This document shows positions 34,198 through 42,501 of a DNA stretch of 64,000 bases, in pieces (within the stretch, counting starts at the first letter, position 1; every line of letters begins with the position of its first letter). This stretch comes from Mesorhizobium sp. AR02 (GTDB taxonomy: Bacteria > Pseudomonadota > Alphaproteobacteria > Rhizobiales > Rhizobiaceae). The translations under genes and the position numbers were made by a program. Location of the stretch: contig NZ_CP080531.1 of NCBI RefSeq assembly GCF_024746835.1, forward strand, positions 7,336,001 to 7,400,000. The letters run 5' to 3'. The notes under the pieces are model-generated. The model was not told the DNA's origin, made no database searches, and saw nothing but the letters and a program-made list of their open reading frames with translations.

Positions 34198-35277
34198 ATG
34201 GCCTTTCGTCTTTTCGTCCCCATCCTTGCCGGCGCGACGCTGCGTGAGCGGCTGCTTGCCTGCATCGGGGCCACGATCGGCATCGCGCTGACCGGCGTGA
34301 TCAGCGGGCTGGCGATGGGCGGCGGCCCACATGTGGCGCTGCTGGTGGCGCCGATGGGCGCCTCCGCTGTGCTTCTGTTCGCCGTACCCGCAAGCCCGTT
34401 GGCGCAACCCTGGTCGATCATCGGCGGCAATTCCATATCGGCGCTAGTGGGCGTGACCGTGGCGCATTTCGTCCATGATCCGGTATTTGCCTCGGGCCTT
34501 GCGGTGGCGCTCGCCATCGCGGCGATGTCGTTCACGCGCTGCCTGCATCCGCCGGGCGGCGCGGCGGCGCTGACGGGGGTGCTCGGCGGGCCGGCCGTTG
34601 TCAGCGCGGGCTTCCTGTTTCCGTTCGTGCCGGTGGCCCTGAATTCGATCATCCTGGTCACGCTCGGCTTGCTCTTCCACAGACTGGCGCGGCGCAACTA
34701 TCCGCATGTCGCCGCACCCGCCGCTAATAGCCACGGTACCGCCGATCCGCCGGCGCAGCAGCGCGTCGGCTTCCGGCCCGAGGATATCGACGCGGCGCTG
34801 ACCACGCTCGATGAGACCTTCGACATCGACCGCAACGACCTCGAACGGCTGTTGAGGCAAGTCGAACTGCAGGCCATGGTGCGCTCGCACCGGACGCTGC
34901 TTTGCGAAGACATCATGTCCCGCGACGTGATTTCAGTGCCCGAGCAGGCCACGGCCGACGAGGCGCGCCAGCAACTGCTCGATCACAACATCCGCACCTT
35001 GCCGGTGGTTGACGCGGATGCCCGGCTGGTTGGCGCGGTCGGCCTGCGTGAGCTGACGAAGGCCATCGATACGGTGAAGAGCGTGATGTCGAAGGCCGGC
35101 ATCGCCTCGCCCGACACGCCGGCGATGAGCCTGCTTCCGGTTTTGACTGATGGCCGCAGCCATGCCGTGGTCATCGTCGACGACGAGCGGCGCATTCTCG
35201 GCCTGATCACGCAGACCGACCTTCTGGCGGCGGCCGCACGCGTGCAGACCACAGACAAGGGATTGGCCGCAGCTTAA
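34198..35277 (+). CDS. HPP family membrane protein with tandem CBS domains
   Basis: A 359-residue protein. Residues 1-160 are an HPP-family module with four or five membrane spans and the signature CLHPPGGAAALTGVLGG; the C-terminal half holds two CBS domains (DIMSRDVISVPEQATADEARQQLLDHNIRTLPVVD, and SHAVVIVDDERRILGLITQTDLLAAA), which bind adenine nucleotides and would act as a cytoplasmic sensor. HPP proteins have been linked to nitrite or anion transport. ATG at 34198 is used; a TTG at 34180 is in frame. It lies 94 nt upstream of the ECF sigma gene on the same strand. Confidence 0.85.
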   Translation: MAFRLFVPILAGATLRERLLACIGATIGIALTGVISGLAMGGGPHVALLVAPMGASAVLLFAVPASPLAQPWSIIGGNSISALVGVTVAHFVHDPVFASGLAVALAIAAMSFTRCLHPPGGAAALTGVLGGPAVVSAGFLFPFVPVALNSIILVTLGLLFHRLARRNYPHVAAPAANSHGTADPPAQQRVGFRPEDIDAALTTLDETFDIDRNDLERLLRQVELQAMVRSHRTLLCEDIMSRDVISVPEQATADEARQQLLDHNIRTLPVVDADARLVGAVGLRELTKAIDTVKSVMSKAGIASPDTPAMSLLPVLTDGRSHAVVIVDDERRILGLITQTDLLAAAARVQTTDKGLAAA

Positions 35278-35304
35278 GATAGCGAAGCCGGGTTGCTGAA
35301 ATCC

Positions 35305-35333
35305 GGGAACCTTTTTCCGGCAGGCGCATCCAA
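35305..35333 (+). promoter_or_regulatory. Predicted ECF promoter upstream of the sigma-factor gene
   Basis: GGGAAC (35305-35310), a 16-bp spacer and CATCCAA (35327-35333), about 38 bp before the sigma-factor start. The same elements with identical spacing lie upstream of the DUF4142 gene (36076-36104), which suggests autoregulation. Confidence 0.65.
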
Positions 35334-35371
35334 CGTGCAGTCAAGCGTCTGTTCGGGGAGATCTGGTCGCG

Positions 35372-36058
35372 ATGAGCAAGCTCGCAATGCCCGCCACGAC
35401 ACCCGAGGCGGCTGAAAGCCATTCCGCCGAGCTTCTGCTGGTGCACCGCGCGCTGGCACGCGAGGCGGACGCCTTCCGCGTCATCATCAAGACGCACAAC
35501 CAGCGGCTCTACCGCATCGCGCGCGGCATACTGCGCAATGACGCAGAAGCCGAGGACGTCGTTCAGGAGGCCTATGTCCGCGCCTTCGCCAGTCTGGCGA
35601 CATTTCGTGGCGACTCCTCGCTCGCCACCTGGCTGTCGCGCATCGTCATCAACGAAGCGCTCGGCCGCCTGCGCAAGAGGCGCCGCACCGTGGCGATGCC
35701 TGAAAATCCGGAAGCGCGGATCATCCGCTTTCCCCTCAATCCCAGCGACGACCCGGAGCGGACGATGGCGCAGCGGCAGATTCTCGCACTTGTCGAACGG
35801 GCGACCGACAGCCTGCCCGACATCTACCGCATGGTCTTCGTGGCCCGCGTCATCGAGGGCCTGAGCATGGAGGAAACCGCCGATTTGCTCGGCGTGCGGC
35901 CGGAGACGGTCAAGACAAGGCTGCACCGGGCGCGTAGCCTGTTGCGCAAGGCATTGGACGACGAGATCGGCCCGGTGCTGCTCGACGCCTTCCCCTTCGC
36001 TGGCCGCCGCTGCGAGCGGCTGACCCAGGCCGTGATGGGACGGCTGGGCTTCGAATGA
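35372..36058 (+). CDS. ECF-type RNA polymerase sigma factor
   Basis: A 228-residue group IV sigma factor. Region 2 spans about 40-105 (LYRIARGILRNDAEAEDVVQEAYVRAFASLATFRGDSSLATWLSRIVINEAL), region 4 about 140-200 (LPDIYRMVFVARVIEGLSMEETADLLGVRPETVKTRLHRARSLLRKAL). There is no anti-sigma gene on either side; the upstream neighbour is the HPP-CBS membrane protein, the downstream ones the DUF4142 and cupredoxin genes. Matching GGGAAC-N16-CATCCAA elements precede this gene and the DUF4142 gene, so these are likely its targets. ATG at 35372 is used. Confidence 0.92.
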   Translation: MSKLAMPATTPEAAESHSAELLLVHRALAREADAFRVIIKTHNQRLYRIARGILRNDAEAEDVVQEAYVRAFASLATFRGDSSLATWLSRIVINEALGRLRKRRRTVAMPENPEARIIRFPLNPSDDPERTMAQRQILALVERATDSLPDIYRMVFVARVIEGLSMEETADLLGVRPETVKTRLHRARSLLRKALDDEIGPVLLDAFPFAGRRCERLTQAVMGRLGFE

Positions 36059-36075
36059 TCCTGTTCTGATTTTTC

Positions 36076-36104
36076 GGGAACGTTTCTCCCGGCTGCGCAT
36101 CCAA
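36076..36104 (+). promoter_or_regulatory. Predicted ECF promoter upstream of the DUF4142-cupredoxin operon
   Basis: GGGAAC (36076-36081), a 16-bp spacer and CATCCAA (36098-36104), with GCG before the -10 element as in the first copy. It lies about 60 bp before the ATG at 36165. Confidence 0.65.
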
Positions 36105-36164
36105 TCGGCGTCAACTGAAAAATCAAGCCCGGCGCCTCCGCGCGGCCGGGCGCAGGAGGATGCC

Positions 36165-36689
36165 ATGTTCACTCGATATACTGCGGCCCTTGCCGCCCTG
36201 CTTTTCGTCAGCGCTGCCCCGTTCGCGCAAGCCGCCGACAAGCCGACCGACCCGCAGATCGCCCATATTGCCTACACGGCCGGCGTCCTCGACATCGAGG
36301 CGGCCAAGCAGGCGATCAAAAAATCAAAGAACAAAGAGGTCGTCGCCTTCGCCAAGGACATGGAGCGCGACCATGAGGCGGTGAACAAACAGGCGCTCGA
36401 CCTGGTGAAGAAGCTCAAGGTGAAGCCCGAGGACAACGCCACCAGCCAGGCGCTCAGCAAGGCGGCGGAAGAAGAACGCGCAAAGCTCGCCAAGCTGAAA
36501 GGTGCTGCCTTCGACAAGGCTTACATCGAGAACGAGGTGGCCTACCACAAGCAGGTCAACGGTGCACTCGAAACGCTGCTCATCCCTTCGGCCAGCAATG
36601 CCGAGCTGAAGAGCCTGCTCGAGACCGGCCTCAAGATCTTCCAGGGGCATGAGCAGCACGCCGAACATGTCGCTGGCATGCTGAAATGA
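36165..36689 (+). CDS. DUF4142 exported ferritin-like protein
   Basis: A 174-residue protein with signal peptide MFTRYTAALAALLFVSAAPFAQAA. The mature part is an all-helical DUF4142 bundle: DPQIAHIAYTAGVLDIEAAKQAIKKSKNKEVVAFAKDMERDHEAVNKQ with later FDKAYIENEVAYHKQVNGAL and GHEQHAEHVAGML. The spaced His and Glu residues resemble a ferritin-like metal site, but the family is uncharacterised. GCAGGAGG precedes the ATG at 36165. Its stop overlaps the cupredoxin start (ATGA), and an ECF-type promoter lies upstream. Confidence 0.88.
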   Translation: MFTRYTAALAALLFVSAAPFAQAADKPTDPQIAHIAYTAGVLDIEAAKQAIKKSKNKEVVAFAKDMERDHEAVNKQALDLVKKLKVKPEDNATSQALSKAAEEERAKLAKLKGAAFDKAYIENEVAYHKQVNGALETLLIPSASNAELKSLLETGLKIFQGHEQHAEHVAGMLK

Positions 36690-37006
36690 AAGCGGGCGCC
36701 TTGATCCGCCTGTCATGGCTGGCCGCGCTGGCGCTTATGGCTGTGCCGGCGGCGGCGGCCGCAACCATAGAGGTCACTATCGACAAGCTTGTCTTTTCGC
36801 CGGCGACCGTCGAGGCAAAGCTCGGCGACACGATCGAGTGGGTGAACAAGGACGTGTTCGCCCACACGGCTACGGTGAAGGGCGGCTGGGAGGTGATGAT
36901 CCCGCCGAAGAAATCAGCAAGCCTGACATTGAAGGCGGCGGGAGCGGTCGACTACTTCTGCCGCTTCCACCCCAACATGAAAGGCCGCTTGGTGGTGGCG
37001 CCCTGA
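36686..37006 (+). CDS. Cupredoxin-like periplasmic copper protein
   Basis: A 106-residue exported protein with signal peptide MKAGALIRLSWLAALALMAVPAAAA. The mature 80 residues form a plastocyanin/amicyanin-like fold with all four type 1 copper ligands: His60 in VFAHTAT, then Cys92, His95 and Met98 in YFCRFHPNMKG. It would carry electrons in the periplasm. The start overlaps the DUF4142 stop by four bases, so the two are co-translated. The pairing suggests a periplasmic metal or oxidative-stress role under the ECF factor. Confidence 0.92.
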   Translation: MKAGALIRLSWLAALALMAVPAAAAATIEVTIDKLVFSPATVEAKLGDTIEWVNKDVFAHTATVKGGWEVMIPPKKSASLTLKAAGAVDYFCRFHPNMKGRLVVAP

Positions 37007-37014
37007 AACTGAGA

Positions 37015-37047
37015 GATCGACGGCAAAAGACCACTTCGCCGTCGATC
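37015..37047. terminator. Hairpin between convergent cupredoxin and LysR genes
   Basis: GATCGACGGC and GCCGTCGATC form a perfect 10-bp stem around a 13-nt loop, 8 nt after the cupredoxin stop. No T-run follows on the plus strand; it may serve as a processing or termination hairpin for either strand. Confidence 0.5.
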
Positions 37048-37079
37048 GCTATCCGTGACCGACGGGCCTTTGCGTTCAA

Positions 37080-37988
37080 TCACGCCTTTTCGCTCGAGCT
37101 GGTCAACTCTGCTTGCGAAAGCAGCCATTCGATCATTTGCGCTGCTTGGGCAGGTGGCCGGTCCGGAGCCAGCACTTCGAGGCTGAGGCCACTCGGGACA
37201 CGCTGGGAAAACGGCGCCACGAGCGCGCCGGACGCCAGGGCGCGAGAGACCAACACCTCATGCCCCATCAGCACGCCGGCGCCATCGACGGCGGCCTGAA
37301 GTGCAAGGCTATAAAGCGAAAATTCCGATCCGGCATCGATCGATGGGCCTTTCATGCCGACACTGTCGAACCAAAGGTTCCAATCACCGGTCCAGGTGGT
37401 GTCCCACAACAAGAGCTGCGAGGCGAGATCCGCGGGCGTTTTCAGCTGTGCGGCCAAGCCGGGGGTACAGACCGGAAACAGGACATCGTCGCAAAGCTTG
37501 AACGAACGGCTGCCGCCGGCTCTTTGCCTTGTCAGGAAGATGGCGAGGTCGAATGGCTCTCGCCTGAAATCCGGCGGCTCCTCGAGCGCGTGTATGGATG
37601 GACGAAGAGTCGGCAAGGCAGCGCGCAGAGCCGGCAGGCGCGGGGCTAGCCACAGTTGGGCAATGGACGGCAGCGCAGCGATACTCACTTGCGATTTCGG
37701 CGCCCAAATGCGCAGTTCCTGAACGGCAAGGCCCAAAGCGTCGAACGCGGTGGAGAAGACTGGAACGGCCGCGCGCCCCGCTTCCGTTAGATGCAGCCCT
37801 TGCGCATGCCGGACAAAAAGCTGCGAGCCAAGCCACGCTTCGAGGGATTTGACCTGATGCGACACGGCCGCGGGCGTGACACCGAGTTCATCCGCGGCCT
37901 TGGCGAAGCTCTCATGCCGGGCAGCGGCCTCAAAGGCCCGCAAGGTGTTGAGGGGCGGCATTCGAGGTCGCGGCGGATTGACAGCCAT
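37080..37988 (-). CDS. LysR family transcriptional regulator (GcvA-like)
   Basis: A 302-residue LysR-type regulator. The winged HTH is LNTLRAFEAAARHESFAKAADELGVTPAAVSHQVKSLEAWLGSQLF, with the GcvA-subgroup pattern (AVSHQVKSLE, LFVRHAQGLHLTEAG). The effector domain contains VSIAALPSIAQLWLAPRL and FDLAIFLTRQ. The ATG at 37988 begins at the family position. It lies downstream of the binding-protein and SHMT-like genes on the same strand and may control them through the inverted repeat at 40626-40648. Confidence 0.9.
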   Translation of the reverse strand: MAVNPPRPRMPPLNTLRAFEAAARHESFAKAADELGVTPAAVSHQVKSLEAWLGSQLFVRHAQGLHLTEAGRAAVPVFSTAFDALGLAVQELRIWAPKSQVSIAALPSIAQLWLAPRLPALRAALPTLRPSIHALEEPPDFRREPFDLAIFLTRQRAGGSRSFKLCDDVLFPVCTPGLAAQLKTPADLASQLLLWDTTWTGDWNLWFDSVGMKGPSIDAGSEFSLYSLALQAAVDGAGVLMGHEVLVSRALASGALVAPFSQRVPSGLSLEVLAPDRPPAQAAQMIEWLLSQAELTSSSEKA

Positions 37989-38042
37989 CCAGCATTCCAG
38001 GGCGACGTCGGCGGCAAGTGCCCGGCCGCCGACGCGATGTTT

Positions 38043-39156
38043 CTATTTGAGGGCGACGGGGATCAGCTTGCCGTCGACCTTCTGCCATTCAAATACGACG
38101 AAGCCCGGCTGCTTTGATATCCCCCTTGTCGTCGTAGGAGATCGAACCGAGGACCGTCGAGATGGCGGCACCGGAATGGAGGTAGTCGGCAGCGGCCCTC
38201 GGATCATCGGCCTTGGCCTTGGCGATGGCCTCGGCAAGAATCTGCGTTGCCGCGTAAGCGTAAAGGGTCACCGCTTCGGTCGGCACGTTCTTGGCCTTCA
38301 GATCGGCGACGGCGTCCTTGGCTTCTACGAATGTCGCCGGATCGGGGAATGACGTCATCAGGGTTCCAGCAGCACCGTCACCGGCTATGGCGCCGAATTC
38401 GCTGTTGCTGATGCCGTCGCCGCCCATCAGGATCGCGGCGACGCCCTGATCGTGCATCTGACGGACGATGAGACCGGCCTCCGTGTGCTGGCCGCCATAA
38501 TAGACGAGATCGGCACCCGATTGCTTGATCTTGGTCACCAGCGGGCTGTAGTCCTTCTCGCCCGGGTTAACCTCCTCGTGGAGGACTTCCTTACCGCCAC
38601 CGGCATTGTAGGCCTTGGCCATTTCATCGGCGAGGCCTTTGCCCGCCGTCGACTTGTCGTCGACGATGGCGATCTTCTTGTCCTTGAAACGGCCGAGAAT
38701 GAATTTGGCGGCGATCGAGCCCTGCTGATCGTCGCGGCCGCATGCCCTGAAGGCATTCCACAGACCACGCTCGGTAACCGTCGGATTGGTGGCGGTCGGC
38801 GTCACGAACAGGACGCCATTTTCCGAATAGACTTCGGAGGCCGGAATGGTGACACCGGAATTGTAGTGCCCGACGACATAGTGGATGCCATCGGCGACAA
38901 ATTTGTTCGCGACCGAAACGCCCTGCTTCGGGTCGGAGACATCGTCACCAACCGACACGACAAGCTTTTGTCCGAGTACCCCGCCATTGGCGTTGATGCG
39001 TTCGACCGCGGTTTCGACACCGACGCGGTACTGGTCTCCATAGGCAGCGTTTGGCCCCGACATCGGCCCCGCGACACCGAGCACGATATCCGCCCTCGCA
39101 ACGCCGACAGCGGCAGTCATAAGGGCAGCAGTCATCATCTGCACGATCATGCGCAT
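38043..39156 (-). pseudogene. Branched-chain amino acid ABC binding protein, frameshifted near the C-terminus
   Basis: A LivK-type periplasmic binding protein: signal peptide MRMIVQMMTAALMTAAVGVARA, then DIVLGVAGPMSGPNAAYGDQYRVGVETAVERINANGG, FVTPTATNPTVTERG and ADLVYYGGQHTEAGLI. The uninterrupted frame stops at 38089 after DKGDIKAAGLRRI. One base earlier the other frame continues QPGFVVFEWQKVDGKLIPVALK to a stop at 38043, the normal ending of this family. A single extra A (a T within 38113-38115 on the plus strand) explains the break. The change removes about 20 residues. It may be a real mutation or a sequencing error. No permease or ATPase genes adjoin it. Confidence 0.85.
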
Positions 39157-39207
39157 TTCATTCCCCTGTTTTTAGAGTGGCGGGCATTTGCCCGCGGGTT
39201 CAGGCCG

Positions 39208-40542
39208 TCAGTTCACAAAATGAAGTTTGTTGAACCGACGCCGGAATGCCGTGACATCCGCAGCGATCTGTTCGCTGGGATCGTTGCCGCGCAGCCCTCT
39301 GGCAATAAGGGCCGCAAGTTCCGGCATGTCGTCTTCGGTCATGCCCCAACGGACGATCTCGGGCGTGCCCAGGCGCAGCCCATTCATATCGCCTTCAACC
39401 GCATCGATGGGCAGGCCGATGCCGCAGCTCAGGATGTTGGCCAGCCGCAGCTTTCTTGCAGCGGCCTGACCGCCGCCGAACTCGGCCGCCTCGATGGCGA
39501 ACTGGTGCGACGTCGTGTAGCCCTTGCTCGTCGAAAAGACCGGCAGACCGTGATCGGCGAGGCTTTGGGCAAGCGCCTTCGCGGTTCGTGCCAACATTGC
39601 GGCGTACGCCTTGCCGTGGTCCTTCCAGTCGAGCAAGGTGATCGCCAGAGCCGCCGACTTGGCGGCATCGAAATTGGCCGTCATGCCCGGAAATGCGATC
39701 CTGTCGAGCTTTTCGGCGATCGCGGCATCGTTGGTGACGATCAGCCCCGACGCCGGACCGCCAAGGCTCTTGTAGGTGCTCATCGTCATCAGATGAGCCC
39801 CCTCCTGCAGAGGCTGCTGCCAGGCACGCCCGGCAATCATGCCGCACAGATGCGCGGCATCGAAGAGAACCAATGCACCGACCTCGTCGGCGATCGCCCT
39901 GATTTCGCGGATAGGATGCGGCAGCAGGTTGAGGCTGCTGCCGATCGTAATCATCTTCGGTCCTATCGATCTGGCCAGGTCGCGCAGTTTTCCGACATCG
40001 ACGGTGTAGCCGTCGGCATCAACCGGAGCCGTGTGAATATCGAGGCCGTAAAGGCCGGCGCAACCGGCCATGTGGTGGGTGACATGGCCGCCAATCGCCG
40101 GCGAAGGGACAATGATGCTGTCGCCCGGCCGGGCCGCGACCATGAAGGCGTAGAGATTGGCGATCGCGCCGGAGGGCACCCGGATCTCGGCATGGCTGGC
40201 ACCGAACACTTCAGCCGCGAGTTCCGCAGCGATGACTTCGATCCGCTCGACACCTTCCAAGCCCATTTCATACTTGTCGCCGGGATAGCCAAGCGATGGG
40301 CGCGATCCCAGGCCCGAGGCGAGCGCCGCCTCGGCCTTCGGGTTCATGACATTGGTCGCCGGGTTGAGGTTGATGCAATCGCTCTCGTGGATCGAGCGGT
40401 TGAGCTCAATACTTCCAGCGATTGCTGCCATGACGGCACCGGTCGTCTGACGACTGGTTTCCTGCGCCAGTTGCTGGGCGAACATGTCGCAATGTGAGGG
40501 GACCCAGGACCTGCGAGCGAGAGCGACCAACGATGCCTCCAT
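39208..40542 (-). CDS. Serine hydroxymethyltransferase-like PLP enzyme
   Basis: A 444-residue SHMT-fold enzyme. It has LNPATNVMNPKAEAALASGLGSRPSLGYPGDKYEMGLEGVERIEVIAAELAAEVFGASHAEIRVPSGAIANLYAFM, then LVLFDAAHLCGMIAGRAWQ and the PLP-lysine segment LMTMSTYKSLGGPASGL. The last differs from housekeeping GlyA (TTTTHKTLRGPRGG), so this is a paralogue, possibly acting on alpha-methylserine or another hydroxy-amino acid. ATG at 40542 is used; ATG at 40485 is possible. It is followed 51 nt later by a branched-chain-type binding protein. Confidence 0.85.
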   Translation of the reverse strand: MEASLVALARRSWVPSHCDMFAQQLAQETSRQTTGAVMAAIAGSIELNRSIHESDCINLNPATNVMNPKAEAALASGLGSRPSLGYPGDKYEMGLEGVERIEVIAAELAAEVFGASHAEIRVPSGAIANLYAFMVAARPGDSIIVPSPAIGGHVTHHMAGCAGLYGLDIHTAPVDADGYTVDVGKLRDLARSIGPKMITIGSSLNLLPHPIREIRAIADEVGALVLFDAAHLCGMIAGRAWQQPLQEGAHLMTMSTYKSLGGPASGLIVTNDAAIAEKLDRIAFPGMTANFDAAKSAALAITLLDWKDHGKAYAAMLARTAKALAQSLADHGLPVFSTSKGYTTSHQFAIEAAEFGGGQAAARKLRLANILSCGIGLPIDAVEGDMNGLRLGTPEIVRWGMTEDDMPELAALIARGLRGNDPSEQIAADVTAFRRRFNKLHFVN

Positions 40543-40625
40543 TGCCTTCGCCGACAAGCCGGCTGTGGATAGCGATGAGGATGACGCTCGTGATCGGCTG
40601 GGCGCAAACGAGTAGTTCTAGCGCC

Positions 40626-40648
40626 TAGGCTTAGGAAAATTAAGCCTA
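40626..40648. promoter_or_regulatory. LysR-type binding site upstream of the SHMT-like gene
   Basis: TAGGCTTA-N7-TAAGCCTA is a perfect 8-bp inverted repeat about 85 bp upstream of the SHMT-like start, with the T-N11-A core usual for LysR regulators. The LysR gene at 37080-37988 is the obvious candidate partner. Confidence 0.6.
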
Positions 40649-40730
40649 TTGGGCCACGCCTGTTTGGAGAACGGAGGGTTCTTCCGGCCACGTCAGGCGG
40701 CGTGATATGTGTCCACGAGCCGTCGCAGCT

Positions 40731-41369
40731 CTAGTCCTGATGCGCCTTGACGCGGTGGCGGTGGGCGGCCTGCTTTGCCCGGTTGCCGCACTGCGCCATG
40801 CTGCACCAGCGGCGCCGGTGGCCGCGCGTGTGGTCGGCGAACAGCAGCGTGCAAGCCGGACCCTCGCAGGCCTTCACATGTGAGAAATCCTCGCTGCAGA
40901 CGAACCGCGCCAGCGCCTCTCCGATCGGCAGCAGAAGCGCCTCGGGCGTGCGCCACTTGCGAGCCGTCTGAAGCTCAAGCGGGATCGCGTTGCCGCCCGG
41001 CATCTCTTTACCGGCAAGGACGGGGGCGATCCGCGTAAAGATCTCGTCGCGTTCGATCAGGCGGTTGAGCGGCTCCAATTGCGCAAGATCCTGAGCTGCC
41101 AACGGGCGCCCTTTATGCTCGCGGACGAACCCCCGGAACCACTCCCTGAGATGCCTTGCCTGATCGGCCACCTTGTCGAGTTCGCCCGGCAGGGCGTGCG
41201 TGCGAACGCTGTCGAGCGCTTCGGGCGGCACCAGCCGCGCCTGCTCGACCCAATCCAGCAATCCTTCACCGTCCTTGATCCAATCGACAGGGGTATCGAG
41301 CGGCGTCGCGATCGAATTGAGGAAATCCAGGCCAAGCGCGTCACCGACAAAGATCGCAGGGGTCATCAT
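40731..41369 (-). CDS. CGNR zinc-finger (ABATE domain) protein
   Basis: A 212-residue protein with an N-terminal ABATE-type domain (GDALGLDFLNSIATPLDTPVDWIKDGEGLLDWV) and a C-terminal CGNR zinc finger (CEGPACTLLFADHTRGHRRRWCSMAQCGNRAKQAAHRHR), giving four cysteine ligands. Family members are regarded as stress-responsive transcription regulators. GGAG precedes the ATG at 41369, which is followed by a second ATG. It is divergent from the hydrolase-SDR remnant operon and may regulate it; an inverted repeat lies at 41446-41466. Confidence 0.9.
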   Translation of the reverse strand: MMTPAIFVGDALGLDFLNSIATPLDTPVDWIKDGEGLLDWVEQARLVPPEALDSVRTHALPGELDKVADQARHLREWFRGFVREHKGRPLAAQDLAQLEPLNRLIERDEIFTRIAPVLAGKEMPGGNAIPLELQTARKWRTPEALLLPIGEALARFVCSEDFSHVKACEGPACTLLFADHTRGHRRRWCSMAQCGNRAKQAAHRHRVKAHQD

Positions 41370-41445
41370 AGCTCCAATCGCGCATCGGCCGCGCCGAGCG
41401 CCCTAAACACAAATCAGTGATAACCCCTTCGAGGCCGATTGACAA

Positions 41446-41466
41446 GTTACGTTCGTATCTCGTAAC
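41446..41466. promoter_or_regulatory. Inverted repeat between the CGNR gene and the hydrolase operon
   Basis: GTTACG-N9-CGTAAC. More GTTAC/GTAAC words occur nearby (about 41489-41493 and 41617-41621). It could be the operator for the CGNR protein; this is inference. Confidence 0.4.
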
Positions 41467-41638
41467 CCTCTTTCATAGTTTTAACAGGTTACCAATCAAC
41501 TTGACCCCGAAGGAAACGCCGCGATGCCCTCGAACGATGTCAGTTTGTGAGTGGCTTAGTCCCTGCGGTGAGCTTGCCGCCCTTAGTCTCGATAACCTTC
41601 CCAATACCGATTTTTCGGTTACCGCAACGGAGAAAAAC

Positions 41639-42480
41639 ATGACCACCTATCGCAACGCCGATGTCGATGGCTTCAACATCTTCTATCGCGAGGCCGGCAC
41701 GTCAGGCGCGCCAAAGCTGCTCCTGCTGCATGGCTTCCCGAGCTCGAGCCATATGTTCCGCGACCTCATTCCGCTGCTTGCCGACCGCTTCCATATCGTC
41801 GCGCCGATCTGCCGGGATTTGGCCGCTCCGACGCGCCGCCGCGCGAAAAATTTGCCTATACGTTCGACCACATTGCCGAGATCATCGACCGCTTCACCGA
41901 AGTGGTCGGCTTCGACCACTATGCGCTCTACGTCTTCGACTATGGCGCGCCGACCGGTTTCCGGCTGGCGGTGAAGCACCCCGAGCGCATCAGCGCTATC
42001 ATCTCGCAGAATGGCAACGCCTATGAGGAAGGTCTCGGCGAGGACTGGAACCCGATCCGCGGCTATTGGCGCGACCCCTCGCCGGCCAACCGCGAGGCGC
42101 TGCGCCCCGCCTTCAAGCCGGACGCGATTGCCTGGCAGTATACGCATGGCGCGCCGGCGGATCTGGTCTCGCCCGACGGCTATTCGCTTGACAGCTTCTA
42201 TTTCGGCCGGCCGGACGCCGAGGAAGTGCAGCTCGACCTGTTCGGCGACTACAAGAGCAACGTCGCCCTCTACCCCGCCTTCCAGGCCTATTTCCGCACC
42301 CACAAGCCACCGTTCCTGGCGGTGTGGGGCAAGAACGACCCGTTCTTCCTGCCGCCGGGCGCCGAGGCGTTCAAGCGCGACATGCCGGACGCGGTGGTCC
42401 GTTTCCTCGACACCGGCCATTTCGCACTGGAAACGCATGCCAACGAGATCGCCGCGGCGATCCTCGACTTCCTGCGCTGA
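41639..42480 (+). pseudogene. Alpha/beta hydrolase, frameshifted
   Basis: A haloalkane-dehalogenase-like alpha/beta hydrolase broken by one missing base. The first frame starts MTTYRNADVDGFNIFYREAG (ATG 41639, GGAG upstream) and reads LLLLHGFPSSSHMFRDLIPLLADRFHIVAP, then turns to nonsense at 41807. Restoring one G after 41806 gives the canonical [32 protein letters not shown] and joins the second frame VVGFDHYALYVFDYGAPTGFRLA through to DTGHFALETHANEIAAAILDFLR at 42480. The elbow is DYG rather than S-x-x-x, with Asp as nucleophile. The full gene would encode about 280 residues. Either a mutation or a sequencing error. Confidence 0.88.
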
Positions 42481-42501
42481 CGCGAAAAGAGGAGACTTGC
42501 C

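Noticed and set aside
38452..40497. 681-codon frame antisense to the SHMT-like and binding-protein genes
   Set aside because: It runs through two genes with clear families on the other strand; there is no start signal.
41639..42480. Programmed frameshifting in the hydrolase gene
   Set aside because: No slippery heptamer or downstream structure is evident at 41806; loss of a G in GCGCCGG is the simpler explanation.
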